Shown: one piece after another, positions 17,144 to 27,198 of the stretch
Position numbering within the stretch: the first letter of the stretch is position 1
Layout: every line of letters starts with the position of its first letter
Origin: CBDBND01 sp965262665
Lineage (GTDB): Bacteria; Pseudomonadota; Alphaproteobacteria; Rhodospirillales; Rhodospirillaceae
DNA: 64,000 nt
Direction of reading: 5' to 3'
Assembly: GCA_965262665.1 (NCBI GenBank)
Contig: CBDHFR010000004.1
Span: forward strand, 3,100,001-3,164,000
Made by a program: the position numbers and the translations under genes
Notes under the pieces: generated by a model
Seen by the model: only the letters and a program-made list of their open reading frames with translations
What the model was told of the DNA's origin: nothing
Database searches by the model: none

Positions 17144-18982
17144 TTATTGGTCCTTCACCGTCAAACTGATTCTGCCCTGCTTGACAATGTCTTGCATTCG
17201 AGTTCCACGATCGAACAAAGCGGTCGTACAAGCATCGTTTGACTGCTTGTTTCTCAGGTCTGCGGTCGCTTCTCCGTCGATATGTCCGTTTGCGTCGAAA
17301 ATAACGCCGTAGGACTCTTGTGCGTCTTGTTTGCTGACAATGCCCAGTTTTACGTCAACGGCAACGTCAGCAACTCGTCTTAGATATGGGTTCCCCCACC
17401 CTCCTCCTCCCGGTGTCAAAGCGAGAAGGTGGTCTCCGGTTTTGACGGAAAAAGCGTCGATTTTCCGTTCAAACACATGCTCGTTCTCAGTTCCAGGATT
17501 GAGGACATAGGTCGCACCGCCACCGGCACGTCCACCGGCGATGCCCCAGGGCTGAGTTTGCATGCGATCGTCAATGATATGAATGACACCGGGCGCATCG
17601 AAACGTACCAAACGCTCACAGCCAAGTCCGCCGCGATGTTGTCCGGGGCCACCGCTGTCGACAGCAAGCGCATCCCGCTCTACCGTCATGGGGTACATGG
17701 CTTCAATAAATTCAGCCGGTACACTACGCCCAGCTACGTTGCCATTCAGCGCATCAGATCCATCGACATCCAACCGGGCTCCACCGCCGCCGCCCAGGAC
17801 ATCGCGAAAGAACACAGACTCTCCGTCTCGATTGTGTGTAGCGATACCCCATACGGACCTTGTGTCCGAAGAGCCAGGCACGGCTTCAGGCAAGGCCCGG
17901 CCGAGCGCTCCAAGGCAGACTTCAGGAAGCCGAAACAGCGTAAAAGCCCGGCAGGACGCGGACGCCGGGTACTCGGCGGAAAGAACACTCGCTTTGGGCA
18001 GCCGGCAACTGATTGCACGGGTCGCGCCAGAATTGAAAACTGTGTCAGGCACGAGGTTACGGAATATTGATACGATGTACTTCGTATAAAACCGTTCATC
18101 CCCGGCGATGTTAATGGAGGCAAAGGATTGCGCGTCGGTTCCCTCAAAGTCGAAGGTCACATGATCATCTTTTTTGATCATTGTGACTTTGAGCCGGATG
18201 AATTCTCTCGGCTCTTCTGGTACGGCACCGGCCAGCTCAACAAAATCCTCGAAAGGATACGCTCCATCAGGAATTTGTGGAAAAGCCACTTCCCGTAAAG
18301 CGCGCGCGCATCGTTCGAGGATTTGTTCGAAACTGACATCGATGGTCTCAGCACCGTATTGGTCGAAAAGTTTCTTGATCCGTTCGACACCTAACCGGCA
18401 AGCCATGATTTCAGCATCTAAGTCGCCTCTGACATCTTCCGGATACCTGCTGTTGCTCATAATGGTGCGGTATAGCGGCTCAATCACCTCACCTCTGCTC
18501 AAAAGTTTGACCGGGGGGATGATGATGCCTTCCTGGTGAATATCAGTGGCACCGATCATGACACTGCCCGGCCGAAGTCCGCCAACATCGGTCATGTGGC
18601 CAAAAGCCTGGGCGTATCCGACCAAATTTCCATTCCATAAAATGGGCTGCGTTACACAGAGATCGGGCAAATGGGTGAGGCCACCGGCAGAACTGAAAGG
18701 ATCGTTCCAAATAAAAACATCGCCATCTTCAATGTCTTCGAGATCATAATTCTGAAGAATCGGATCCACATGAGCCGCGCCAGATGCAGACGATACGTTG
18801 CGGCCCTGTCGATCGAATATGCCAGCCCGGTAATCGCGGCCTTCGCGGATAACGACGGAACGCGCCGTTCTCTCGATCCGTAATTCCATTTCGCGTCGCG
18901 TGGATTCAATCGAACCGGCAACGATTTCCAGCGTAATTGGATCAACGGTGTCATTGGTGCCTCTAGGCACAGTACGGTTCAT
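17144..18982 (-). CDS. hyuB: Hydantoinase B / N-methylhydantoinase-type subunit
   Basis: A 612-residue protein of the HyuB family (Pfam hydantoinase_B). The N-terminus NDTVDPITLEIVAGSIESTR, then REMELRIERTARSVVIREGR and a GIFDRQGR segment, is the family signature. The C-terminus has GGGGWGNPYLR. These proteins pair with HyuA in ATP-dependent hydrolases or carboxylases (N-methylhydantoinase, 5-oxoprolinase-like, caprolactamase, acetone/acetophenone carboxylase). The start overlaps the hyuA stop as ATGA, so the subunits are coupled. Which reaction applies here cannot be told from sequence. Confidence 0.9.
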   Translation of the reverse strand: MNRTVPRGTNDTVDPITLEIVAGSIESTRREMELRIERTARSVVIREGRDYRAGIFDRQGRNVSSASGAAHVDPILQNYDLEDIEDGDVFIWNDPFSSAGGLTHLPDLCVTQPILWNGNLVGYAQAFGHMTDVGGLRPGSVMIGATDIHQEGIIIPPVKLLSRGEVIEPLYRTIMSNSRYPEDVRGDLDAEIMACRLGVERIKKLFDQYGAETIDVSFEQILERCARALREVAFPQIPDGAYPFEDFVELAGAVPEEPREFIRLKVTMIKKDDHVTFDFEGTDAQSFASINIAGDERFYTKYIVSIFRNLVPDTVFNSGATRAISCRLPKASVLSAEYPASASCRAFTLFRLPEVCLGALGRALPEAVPGSSDTRSVWGIATHNRDGESVFFRDVLGGGGGARLDVDGSDALNGNVAGRSVPAEFIEAMYPMTVERDALAVDSGGPGQHRGGLGCERLVRFDAPGVIHIIDDRMQTQPWGIAGGRAGGGATYVLNPGTENEHVFERKIDAFSVKTGDHLLALTPGGGGWGNPYLRRVADVAVDVKLGIVSKQDAQESYGVIFDANGHIDGEATADLRNKQSNDACTTALFDRGTRMQDIVKQGRISLTVKDQ

Positions 18983-21078
18983 GCGGTAGCGCCTTTCGTT
19001 TTCTCTACTAACTCTGGAATATGCACCTTAATTTGCACCAACAGGTTGGCGTGATCATCCACAACCACTGTTTGTCCAGGAAGGATGATCACCGTCGAAT
19101 CATATTGCTCAATAACGGCAGGACCGATTAATGACATGCCACTGAACAATTTGGCGCGATCATAAACCGGCGTGTTTGTCCAACCGCCGGGCTCGAAAAA
19201 CACCTTACGCGTATTCTTAATTGCCTTCGATGACTCGTCATCGCCGTTTTTTTCTGATCGATAAGGTTGAACTGCAGCCATCAAGCCCAACCCTGTGGCC
19301 CTGATGTTCACCAGTTCAACGGTTTGTCTACCGGGATAAGAATATCCGTAGGCGGTTTCGTGCGCCCCGTGCAGACACTCAAACATCTCGCCAATGACTT
19401 CATCTGTGAGCTCGTCCGACGTTACCGGAACTGTGAGCTCAGTACGCATACCGCGGTATCGAAGGTCTGCGCTGCGCAGTATTCTGCGTTGGTCCACAGA
19501 GAATGCTTGCAGTTCAACCGCTTTGAGAGCTTTCTGTTCGAGGTCGAGAAAAGACTTTCGTATACGGTCACGATCACATGTCACCTCATTTTGAATGTCC
19601 GTCATTACAAGGTCTTCCCGGACATCGGAGACCAGCGCACCAAGGGAACACCCAATACCCGGTGACGGTGGTATGAGGACCTGTTTGACTTGAAGAATCT
19701 CACCGAGACTTGCCGCGTGTAGTGGCCCCGCGCCGCCAGCAGCGATAAGTGTAAACAGCCTCGGATCCCGACCCTTCTGAACTGAAACCTGTCGAATAGC
19801 ATCGGCCATATTGAGCTCGGCAATCTTGATGATGCCATTGGCTAGTTCTATGGGCGATAGGTTTAAGCTCACCCCAAGATCATGCAACGCTTGAGTAGCG
19901 AGGTCTTGGTCCAAGACGATGGTTTCATCAGCCAAGTGGGTTGGTAGTCGGCCAAGCACCAGGTTAGCATCCGTGATGGTGGACTCCCGACCGCCAAGAC
20001 CGTAACAGGCGGGGCCTGGGTTAGCGCCGGCGCTGCGCGGACCAACGGCCAAGCGATCCCCCGGAGCCAACCACGCTTTTGAACCGCCTCCTGCGCCGAT
20101 GGAAACAACATCGATACACGGACTACGCAATGGATATATGTCGAGCTCGACCTCAGTGGTTCTTTGCGGTTCGCCGTTTTCTACCAAACTGACATCCGAG
20201 GATGTGCCGCCCATATCGAAGGTGATCAGGTCAGGGAAACCCGCATGTCTTCCAATCCACGCTGCACCGACGACAGAAGCGGCCGGACCAGAGAGTGCTG
20301 TGTATACAGGGTTGGTCACAGCTACATCTGCGCGAGACGCACAACCCGCAGATTTCATGATGTAAAGCGGCGCCGATACTCCCAGCTCCGTCAAATGGTT
20401 TTCAAGAGCGGAAACATAGGTTCCAAGAATTGGCATTAGCAGCGCATTCATAGATGTGGTTATGGCGCGCTCGTACTCGCGAAACTCAGGTAGCGTCTCG
20501 GTCGACAGAGCAACAAAGCACGACGGATGTTCCTCGACAATCAGATCCCGAATGCGCTGCTCGTGCGAGCCGTTGACGTAGGAATTGAGAAGGCAAACGG
20601 CAACGGTGTCAATTCCCTTTTCTTTAAAGGATCGCGCCGCTGCACGACACTCTTCGGTGGTCAGCGGTGTTAAGACATCACCTTGCGCTGAAACTCGTTC
20701 CGTAACTTCTTCAACATTACCCAGTGGAACAATTCTTGGCGGTTTAACCCATACATAGATGGCCCCTCTCTCACCGGGCACAGTCTGTCGGCCCATTTCA
20801 AGGATATGCCGGAAGCCGCGCGTTACTATTAAACCGATGGGAGGGAATTTTCCTTCCAGCACTGCATTCACGGCGACCGTCGTACCGTGACAAATACTTT
20901 CGACTGCCCCAGCATCACCATTGATGCGCGTGAGGAACGCCTCAATGGCGTGGCGAAACCCCTGATCGGGGCTTTGTGGAGTTGATGGGACTTTTAAGAT
21001 GCTGATCTCTCCGGTATTGGAGACAGCCTGCAAATCAGTGAATGTTCCCCCGGAGTCGATGCCGATGCGATATCCCAT
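18979..21078 (-). CDS. hyuA: Hydantoinase A / oxoprolinase-type ATPase subunit
   Basis: A 699-residue protein with an ASKHA-type ATPase fold: N-terminal IGIDSGGTFTDLQAV (phosphate loop), then FDMGGTSSDVSLVENGEP and GAGGGSKAWLAPGDRLAVGP near the middle. The C-terminal domain is the HyuA beta-rich part. It activates a lactam, hydantoin or ketone by phosphorylation for HyuB. Length matches the family. It lies about 30 bp downstream of the Rieske oxygenase gene, so the oxygenase, HyuA and HyuB very probably share a transcript. Confidence 0.9.
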   Translation of the reverse strand: MGYRIGIDSGGTFTDLQAVSNTGEISILKVPSTPQSPDQGFRHAIEAFLTRINGDAGAVESICHGTTVAVNAVLEGKFPPIGLIVTRGFRHILEMGRQTVPGERGAIYVWVKPPRIVPLGNVEEVTERVSAQGDVLTPLTTEECRAAARSFKEKGIDTVAVCLLNSYVNGSHEQRIRDLIVEEHPSCFVALSTETLPEFREYERAITTSMNALLMPILGTYVSALENHLTELGVSAPLYIMKSAGCASRADVAVTNPVYTALSGPAASVVGAAWIGRHAGFPDLITFDMGGTSSDVSLVENGEPQRTTEVELDIYPLRSPCIDVVSIGAGGGSKAWLAPGDRLAVGPRSAGANPGPACYGLGGRESTITDANLVLGRLPTHLADETIVLDQDLATQALHDLGVSLNLSPIELANGIIKIAELNMADAIRQVSVQKGRDPRLFTLIAAGGAGPLHAASLGEILQVKQVLIPPSPGIGCSLGALVSDVREDLVMTDIQNEVTCDRDRIRKSFLDLEQKALKAVELQAFSVDQRRILRSADLRYRGMRTELTVPVTSDELTDEVIGEMFECLHGAHETAYGYSYPGRQTVELVNIRATGLGLMAAVQPYRSEKNGDDESSKAIKNTRKVFFEPGGWTNTPVYDRAKLFSGMSLIGPAVIEQYDSTVIILPGQTVVVDDHANLLVQIKVHIPELVEKTKGATA

Positions 21079-21107
21079 GGAGTCCTCAATCAGTGTGCTA
21101 CAATGAC

Positions 21108-22184
21108 CTACTTAATGTACTCACCGCCGGGGTGGGCTCGGGGCTGGCTTTGAAGGTAATCGATCTGACGTGCCAAAGCGGTATCGATCTTAGTTAAAAG
21201 ACCAGGATGAAAGCGCATTGATTGCAGTACCGTAATATCCTGCATGAAAAATTCCGTTTCCATTTTTATGACTGATTCAGCCCAAGACTTAGCTTCTTGT
21301 TCAGCCTCCTGCGTCCCATCCCCTATCTCTGCGGCAGCTGTAAAATAGATTTCCGAGAAACCCAGCTTGGGTATGGTTTGGGCCGCAAAAAAACCGAACC
21401 ATTTCCCGTCCAGATCGCCGCTTAAATAAAGGCAGTTGTTGCCATAAACCGCTTGGTGGTTGTCGTAAGGCGTTCCGTACCGGTTGGTCGCGAGAATCCT
21501 GAATTCTACAAAATGATCGTGCCATTCGATTTCTTTTCCCGGGCTGGCATCTCGGTAACTCATTTCATGAACCGATACAAAATGCTGAAAATCGAGCGGA
21601 TTGGTCACCACCATCCAAGGGTCCATAGGTAAAGCGGAGCGTGTTGTATCATCGGGAAAGTAATCAACTTTTGTGGAAACGGTACAAAGTTCAGAGTCTT
21701 GATATCGTCGCGACCCATCGACGTTTGCGAAATCCGGCAAATCCCATAAAGGGCTCTCTCCATTAAAGGCGAAAATTACACCCCATCGTTCTTGGCTTGG
21801 GTACTCGAATAAACAGGCGTTGGGCGGCGGTGGGTCACCGGCCCCTGTTTTGACACATGTGCCTGTGGCATCAAATTGCCAGTGGTGATACGGACATCGA
21901 ATGTTGTGATCAACCACTTCGCCATCTTTCAGATTGGCGCCCATATGCACACAGTAGGCACTGAAAACATGAGCTGCGCCGTTTGCGCCACGGAAAACCA
22001 CCACTTCGCCGTCAAGAAAAGTTCGTCCTACAACCTGGTTTTCTTGCACGTCCGCCGCTAGACAGATGGGATACCAGGATTGACTAAACAAGCCGTCGTC
22101 GCCTTCACGCCAGAACTCTCTCGCCAACGGACGTGGCCGTGTTTCTGAACCAGAGCCTCTGCCCGGGTGTGATTGGTTATCCAT
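21108..22184 (-). CDS. Rieske non-heme iron oxygenase, alpha subunit
   Basis: A 358-residue aromatic-ring-hydroxylating-type oxygenase. The Rieske [2Fe-2S] ligands are C78-x-H80 (YCVHMG) and C97-x2-H100 (RCPYHH). The C-terminal catalytic domain has the mononuclear iron site in NPLDFQHFVSVHE (about 192-204). No reductase or ferredoxin gene is beside it, so electrons must come from elsewhere. It lies 41 bp downstream of the broken FAD-monooxygenase/methyltransferase gene and upstream of hyuA. O-demethylation, ring dioxygenation or N-heterocycle hydroxylation are all possible. Confidence 0.88.
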   Translation of the reverse strand: MDNQSHPGRGSGSETRPRPLAREFWREGDDGLFSQSWYPICLAADVQENQVVGRTFLDGEVVVFRGANGAAHVFSAYCVHMGANLKDGEVVDHNIRCPYHHWQFDATGTCVKTGAGDPPPPNACLFEYPSQERWGVIFAFNGESPLWDLPDFANVDGSRRYQDSELCTVSTKVDYFPDDTTRSALPMDPWMVVTNPLDFQHFVSVHEMSYRDASPGKEIEWHDHFVEFRILATNRYGTPYDNHQAVYGNNCLYLSGDLDGKWFGFFAAQTIPKLGFSEIYFTAAAEIGDGTQEAEQEAKSWAESVIKMETEFFMQDITVLQSMRFHPGLLTKIDTALARQIDYLQSQPRAHPGGEYIK

Positions 22185-22225
22185 GGTCTATTCCTTCAAT
22201 AATGGTCATCGCATCGTTGTTTTTT

Positions 22226-24277
22226 TTACGACTGTGTTGCCCCGAAAAAATAGGTGATTGCTTGGCCAAGCGGTTCATAACTGGCAAATATGTTCTCTCT
22301 TGCAAAGCCTGCAGCTTCCAAGTCTGCTTTGACATTACGATCCGCAAAACCAGTCCAGTAGGGCTCACCGTTGTTTTCTACCTGCCAGGCATTAGTCACT
22401 TGTTTTGGTATTGTAATGGCATCGGGTTGATAAGGTACGTCAATGTTAACGAAGTGGCCTCCGGGTGCCAGCAGTCTTTTGATTTCTGCCATAATACTAT
22501 CTTGAATATCGAACCAAGTTTCCTGGAATAAAATGTGCGGCAGGATCAGATCGAAATGACCGTCTGGAAAAGACATTTCAGCCGCATTCATTTGATGGAA
22601 ATGCAGTTCTAAGCCGTTGTCTTCAGCCCATATATGCGCAAACCGAACAAATGGCCCAGATAGGTCAACCCCATGCACCTCAGCATCTGGCCAATGTTGT
22701 TTGTATGCTATGGTTTCTGTGCCATTAGCACAGCCGAGATCCAAAATTCTTTTTGGCGCAACTTTGCCGAATGTGTCTTCTATGAATTGAATGATGCGTT
22801 GGCCGCGCGCAGGCGTTCCGGGAGATGCAACCGAACCGAGCCCTTTCGCAACCCGGTATAGCTCCAGTGCTCCCATATATAACATCGCCGCCGTTAGATC
22901 TTCCTTCGAACCTTCAAAGAAATAGCCGCCGGGTTGTCGGTGGATTTCAACGTCTGCGATTGGTTTAGGAATATCGAGATCTGGATTGAGTTCGACCGTG
23001 CCTAGACGTTTTCTAGACTGCAGAATAGATCGCGCTCTTGCCTCGAATTCAGGTCTTAACCGATCTATGGTTTCGCCAACAGTCTCCCACAACAGATCTT
23101 GAGACCGGCAACATAGAGATCCCCAGACTTGATAAAGGGGCTCTGCTTCAAAAATAGGAATCGCCTCGGCGCGGTTATTTGGCGCCCGGCCCATGGTCTT
23201 TTTGAACTCTGGCAAAAGTCGGGTCTCATAGAGTTCTTCGAGTTTCTGCTCCAGGTGACCATTGACTTCAATTTTCAGCGCGCCGACAAACGCCCGTCGA
23301 GCCCGCTCATCATGAAGGGGCTTGTACAAGTCTTTTAGAGTTGTGTTTTTGTCCATGGCTTTTTCAACTTTCGTTTCTGTTTTTGTACCAATAAATTCTT
23401 GATATAAACATTGGGTGATTTCAGATTCACGCCGCAATGATTCAATGAGGGACGACGCAAGCAAAAATTCACGCATTCTATTTTCGTCGCGCTCCATTTC
23501 CAAATACGATTGCCAGATGTGTTTTCTCTCGCCAGCATCGACTTCTCTGTGGCGTACATAATTTGCATCTGACAAACGCTGTATTTCTTCCACGGCAACG
23601 GCCTTTCGTTTTGCTGGATACCGTTCGAGAACCCTGAGATCAGCACCGGACCAAACTTTGGCCAGATACTCAATCAAACATCGTGCGTCGTGAATTCCAC
23701 TGTTCATGCCCATACCACCTGACGGGCTGTTGAGATGGGCCGAGTCTCTGGCGAATATGACTCTGCCATGGACGAAGGACTCCATGACGCGTTGATGGAT
23801 CGCGTAGTGACTGACCGTCACCACTTCGAGCCCTTTAGCTTGTGGAAAAAACGACAAGAGTTTTGTCTTAACCTGTTCCTTTGAAATAACGTCATGGCAA
23901 AGTGACTCACCTCGCGGCGTATAAGCGCAGCGCCATTTATCTCGAAGATGCATCAAGCTGTAGCTATCGTCGTTGGTCCAAACGTAATTGATGTTGAGAA
24001 GACCTAGCATTAGGCGGTCAAAAGGAAAGTCGATAACCGCGGTAACCGATGATTTGGGATACGTTTTGCCCGAAAAGTCGGCCTCTAAGGCCTTGCGCAA
24101 CTGGCTCTGAGCCCCGTCAGCGGCAATGACAAAGCGACCTTCAAACGTTTCTTCCTTACCGCCGCGCTCCGCCGTCAGCAGTACTCGGTCATCAGTCAGT
24201 GATACGTCTGTAACCAAAGTGGAAAAGCGAATATCAAACGCGCCGGTTGAAGCAAGTTTTCGTTGGATAAGTTGATT
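22226..24277 (-). pseudogene. FAD monooxygenase-methyltransferase fusion, 3' part (gene cut by two IS)
   Basis: About 680 codons of a two-enzyme protein. The first part is a PheA/TfdB-type FAD monooxygenase: the DG motif is AADGAQSQLRKAL, and the second FAD motif is RDSAHLNSPSGGMGMNSGIH (R-D where G-D is usual). After a linker (about residue 320 onward) comes a 150-residue helical region with MGRAPNNRAEAIP and then a class I SAM methyltransferase (RILDLGCANGTE, EVHGVDLSGPF, HFHQMNAAEMSF). The linker and methyltransferase are homologous to the stand-alone protein at 48731. The 5' end is cut at a TA by an IS630-type element at 24280. The middle and 5' pieces lie at 25494 and 26731. Confidence 0.85.
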
Positions 24278-24279
24278 TA

Positions 24280-25493
24280 TACTCCTGCTACCCAATTACT
24301 CGGTACTGATCGTGTGTGATGACACGAAAGTTGTCGGTAACGGTGTCTCGGATTGTTTCCCATTCCCGGGGCAGGGTTTGGTTGAAGAACCCGAAGATGG
24401 CCTCGGTGAACTGTCGGAAATCGGGATAAAACCGGTTGTGCGTCACATGCCGGTGCATGACGCCCCATAACCGCTCGATGGGATTGAGGTGTGGCGCATA
24501 CGGCGGCAGGAAATGCAGCCGGATGCGGCACTCCGGCCGCTCCAGGAACGGCCGCAACAGCCTGGCATGGTGATAGCGCGCATTGTCGAGACAGACATGG
24601 ATCACCCGGGATCACCCGGGATCACCCGGGATCACCCGGGTGTCCGGATAGGCCCGTTCCAGCTTCTCGAACAACCGCAGAGAGGTTTCGGCATTGATCT
24701 TCTCGCCCTCGACCAGGGTGAGCTTCATCGTTTCAAGGTCCAGTGCGCCGTGCAGGTTCAGCCGCTGGCGCCCTGTCGTGGCCTTGATCGCCGGCTTGTC
24801 GGAACGGATGAACCAGCCATGCGCCGGCCGGCTCTGATACTCGGGATGGACCGCAGCGGCGAAGACAACCGTCGCGTCCGGAAACATCCCGCGCGTCAGC
24901 TGTTCATAATCCCTGATGAAGGCTTCCTGCGCCTGCTTGTCGGCCTGCTTCGGCAGCGTCTTCGGCTTCACGTATGCGAACCCCAGGCGGTGCATCAGCT
25001 TGATGGCGCCCGGACGTGAATATCTCACAGCAAACTTTCGGAAGATGGCATCCCGCACCGCGTTGGTGTCGCGCGGCGGATTGTCCCGGAACTGCGCCTT
25101 GAGAGCGGCTTCCTGGTCCGCCGTCAGGCGGCCCGCGCGGTCCGGGTAATCCGCAAGCTCCACAGAGGCGAGCCCCTTCTCGCGGAAGTCCCGTAGCCAG
25201 CCGCGAACCGTGTCGGGATCGAGATAGAATATCCTGGAGACCATCTGCACGCTGTGGCCATCATCAAGGGCAACCAGCGCATTCGCGCGCCGTACCTGCA
25301 GCGCTTCGACCTTCCGCTTGCGCATGACATTCAGGAGTGCCTTGGGTTCGTCAGCGGTCAGAAAGGAGGCCCTTTTGCGCATCTTCGCCGTGAAGTCGTT
25401 CGCTGCTCGTGTCGTTGGAGAGGTGCATGAATCGGCAGCCGAATCAGGTCAATGCAAAATACTAAATTCAGGCCGAATCAATGATTCCAGGTA
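24280..25493 (-). mobile_element. IS630-type element 'IS-A', copy A1
   Basis: A 1.2-kb element between duplicated TA dinucleotides (24278-24279, 25494-25495), with outer ends TACTCCTG and CCAGGTA. The transposase on the minus strand is split: 24612-25382 (256 aa, HTH then FAAAVHPEYQSRPAHGWF) and 24288-24605 (105 aa, HVCLDNARYHHA, HLNPIERLW). The split comes from four tandem copies of a 10-bp unit at 24601-24640 that bring in a TGA. The first catalytic Asp of the family (FADAVHP) reads Ala here. It interrupts the FAD monooxygenase-methyltransferase gene. Confidence 0.92.
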
Positions 25494-25669
25494 TAACAGA
25501 AACTGTTCGCATTGCAGTCGATACGGATGGTTCGTTGAATCGGCGATCAACGATAAGTCGAGCACGATCGACTCACTCGTTTCATGTTTGCGGTATTGCC
25601 ACTTCGGAACCTTCGTTCCTTGGGAAATGAGTTCTTCCGCGAGCCCATATTGTCCTCCTTTGGACATCC
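25494..25669 (-). pseudogene. FAD monooxygenase-methyltransferase, middle fragment
   Basis: This reads MSKGGQYGLAEELISQGTKV, then PKWQYRKHETSESIVLDLSL and HPYRLQCEQFLL up to the IS-A1 edge. It is the part of a FAD monooxygenase between the dinucleotide fold and the substrate domain. Removing IS-A1 with one TA copy joins CEQFLL directly to NQLIQRKLASTGAF in frame, and removing IS-B1 joins FVFMSAR to MSKGGQYG in frame. The 176-bp piece is therefore one exon-like slice between two insertions. Confidence 0.85.
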
Positions 25670-25671
25670 TA

Positions 25672-26730
25672 GAGCGTTTCCGAGGTTGAATGAATCAAAA
25701 TTTTGTTGTCATGGTCTTGGCGGACTGATTCGATAGCCGCTTTGGCGGGGGCATCGTGGCTGTATCGGAAGACCTGCGTATTCGTTTGGCGAGGAAAGTG
25801 GCGTCGGGCATGTCGCGCCGTCAGGCGGCGGCCCTTTTTGAGGTGAGCGCAAGCTCGGCGGTGCGGTATGTCAGGCGATATGAAGACGAGGGGACTGTCG
25901 CGGTCAAACCACGGCCGTCGCGCCAGCGCCGTCTTGATCCTTGACGGCGAGGATATCCTGCGCTGGATTAAGGAGACGCCAGACCCGACACTGCAAGAGC
26001 TGTCTGAGCGTCTGGACGAAGTTCACCAAGTGATTGCGCCGACTTCGACGATTAATGACTGGTTCCGCGCGCGCAAGATCAGCTTTAAAAAAACCGCCCA
26101 CGCCAGTGAACAGGAACGCGCGGATGGGCAGGCAGCACGCGTGGTTTGGCGCCAACGTCAGGCCCGGCTCCCGGCCCATCCCGAGCGGGTCGGCAGGATC
26201 GTGTTCCTTGACGAAACAAGTATCAATACCAAAATGGCGCGCCTGCGGGGGCGCTGTCCCAGCGGCCAGCGGATGGTTGCCGCCATTCCCCATGGTCATT
26301 GGAAAACCATGACCTTCATTGCCGGATTGCGCGGTGACGGCCTGACCGCGCCCTGGGTGCCCTGATTTGATCGAGGGCGCCATGGACGGTGATGCATTCG
26401 AGCAGTACATCAAAACGCAACGCGCCCCGACCCTTCAAAAAGGCGCTGTTGTTGTCCCCGGCAATCTGCCGGCCGACAAACGCGACGGTGCCAGGCGGGC
26501 GGTTGAAAAGCGGGGCGCATGGCTTTTGTTCCTGCCGCCCTATGCGCCGGACTTCAACCCGATCGAGCTCGCATTTTCAAAGTTCAAAGCTCACATGAAG
26601 CGCTTAAAACCCCGCACCATCGATGATCTGTGGAAAGCCGCCGGTAACGTCTGCGGCCTCTTCAATCACGAGCACTGCAGGAACTTCTTGGTTGCTGACA
26701 GCTATGCGTCAGAATAAATCGGAAATGCTC
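25672..26730 (+). mobile_element. IS630-type element 'IS-B', copy B1
   Basis: An element of 1059 bp between TA repeats (25670-25671, 26731-26732) with imperfect terminal repeats GAGCGTTTCCGA / GAGCATTTCCGA. ORF A is 25756-25944 (HTH, SGMSRRQAAALFEVSASSAV). ORF B is 25868-26365 (VFLDETSINTKMARLRG), and 26367-26717 is the rest (LPPYAPDFNPIELAF). A/B is a +1 break at CCT-TGA-C (25939-25945). B is broken again by an extra 10 bp at 26360-26369 absent from copy B2. The second catalytic Asp (usual MDN) reads PGN. Confidence 0.9.
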
Positions 26731-26816
26731 TAGCGCTCATAAACACAAAATTCCTGACAGGTTCCATGCCGACAGGTCCGGCCCCCACTATTAAGTACTC
26801 GATCCAGATCAGACAT
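26731..26816 (-). pseudogene. FAD monooxygenase-methyltransferase, 5' fragment
   Basis: An ATG at 26814-26816 starts MSDLDRVL. One extra A follows, and the next frame reads LIVGAGPVGMEPVRNFVFMS, the FAD/Rossmann GxGxxG motif of this enzyme family. It runs into IS-B1 and joins in frame to the piece at 25669. Between GPVGM and the MSAR segment only a few residues remain where about 30-40 are usual, so an internal deletion is likely besides the two IS insertions. No ribosome site is obvious; a purine run AGAGAAG lies just upstream. Confidence 0.6.
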
Positions 26817-27094
26817 GGCTTCTCTGACTCTGTTGGCGCATCGGAGTTCACGCTAAGAATGGTCTGTCAGCCATCCAATACCATTATAAACCTGAACCAG
26901 TCATAGAAAGCTGGCGTCCTGGGTTTATTTCACCTTGCGAACCATCAAAGGTATACCTTTCCCAAGGTGGACCAAACTGGTGGGTCGCAAATTCTTGTTG
27001 GATGAACTCCAATCGCACGAAAGCAAGGCAGATTGTCGTGTTTGCGTTATAAAGTCTCCGACCGATTGATCAAAAGCACGACCCGGGAGAAACG

Positions 27095-27198
27095 ATGGGC
27101 TCGACACCATACGGTAAGAAAGCGCAATTGGGGATCGGACCGCCTCAGGCCAATCCGGTGGTCGAGCCAGAAATTGCCATCCTTCTCCCTCCAGGCGT
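27095..27198 (+). pseudogene. Asp/Glu racemase-like (maleate isomerase / arylmalonate decarboxylase type) gene start, cut by IS
   Basis: From ATG 27095, with a GGGAGA ribosome site, the frame reads MGSTPYGKKAQLGIGPPQAN, then PVVEPEIAILLPPGVRA. This is the N-terminal pattern (G-x-IxPxxNxxVEPE, LLPxGV) of Asp/Glu-racemase superfamily enzymes that act on hydantoins, maleate or arylmalonates. The ISAs1-type element begins at 27199 and supplies an immediate stop. The rest of the gene is not on the other side. Placed beside a Hyu cluster, a hydantoin-racemase-like role is attractive but unproven. Confidence 0.6.

Noticed and set aside
17429..18089. Plus-strand ORFs of 168-213 codons opposite hyuB
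   Set aside because: They overlap the full-length HyuB frame, have no ribosome sites and read as low-quality shadow sequence.
24601..24640. Short tandem repeats as a possible CRISPR-like array
   Set aside because: The units are contiguous 10-mers without spacers and lie inside a transposase gene, repeated identically in three IS copies.
24489..25019. 176-codon ORF repeated in all IS-A copies (opposite strand of transposase)
   Set aside because: It is conserved only because the IS copies are near identical; it is the shadow of the transposase frame.
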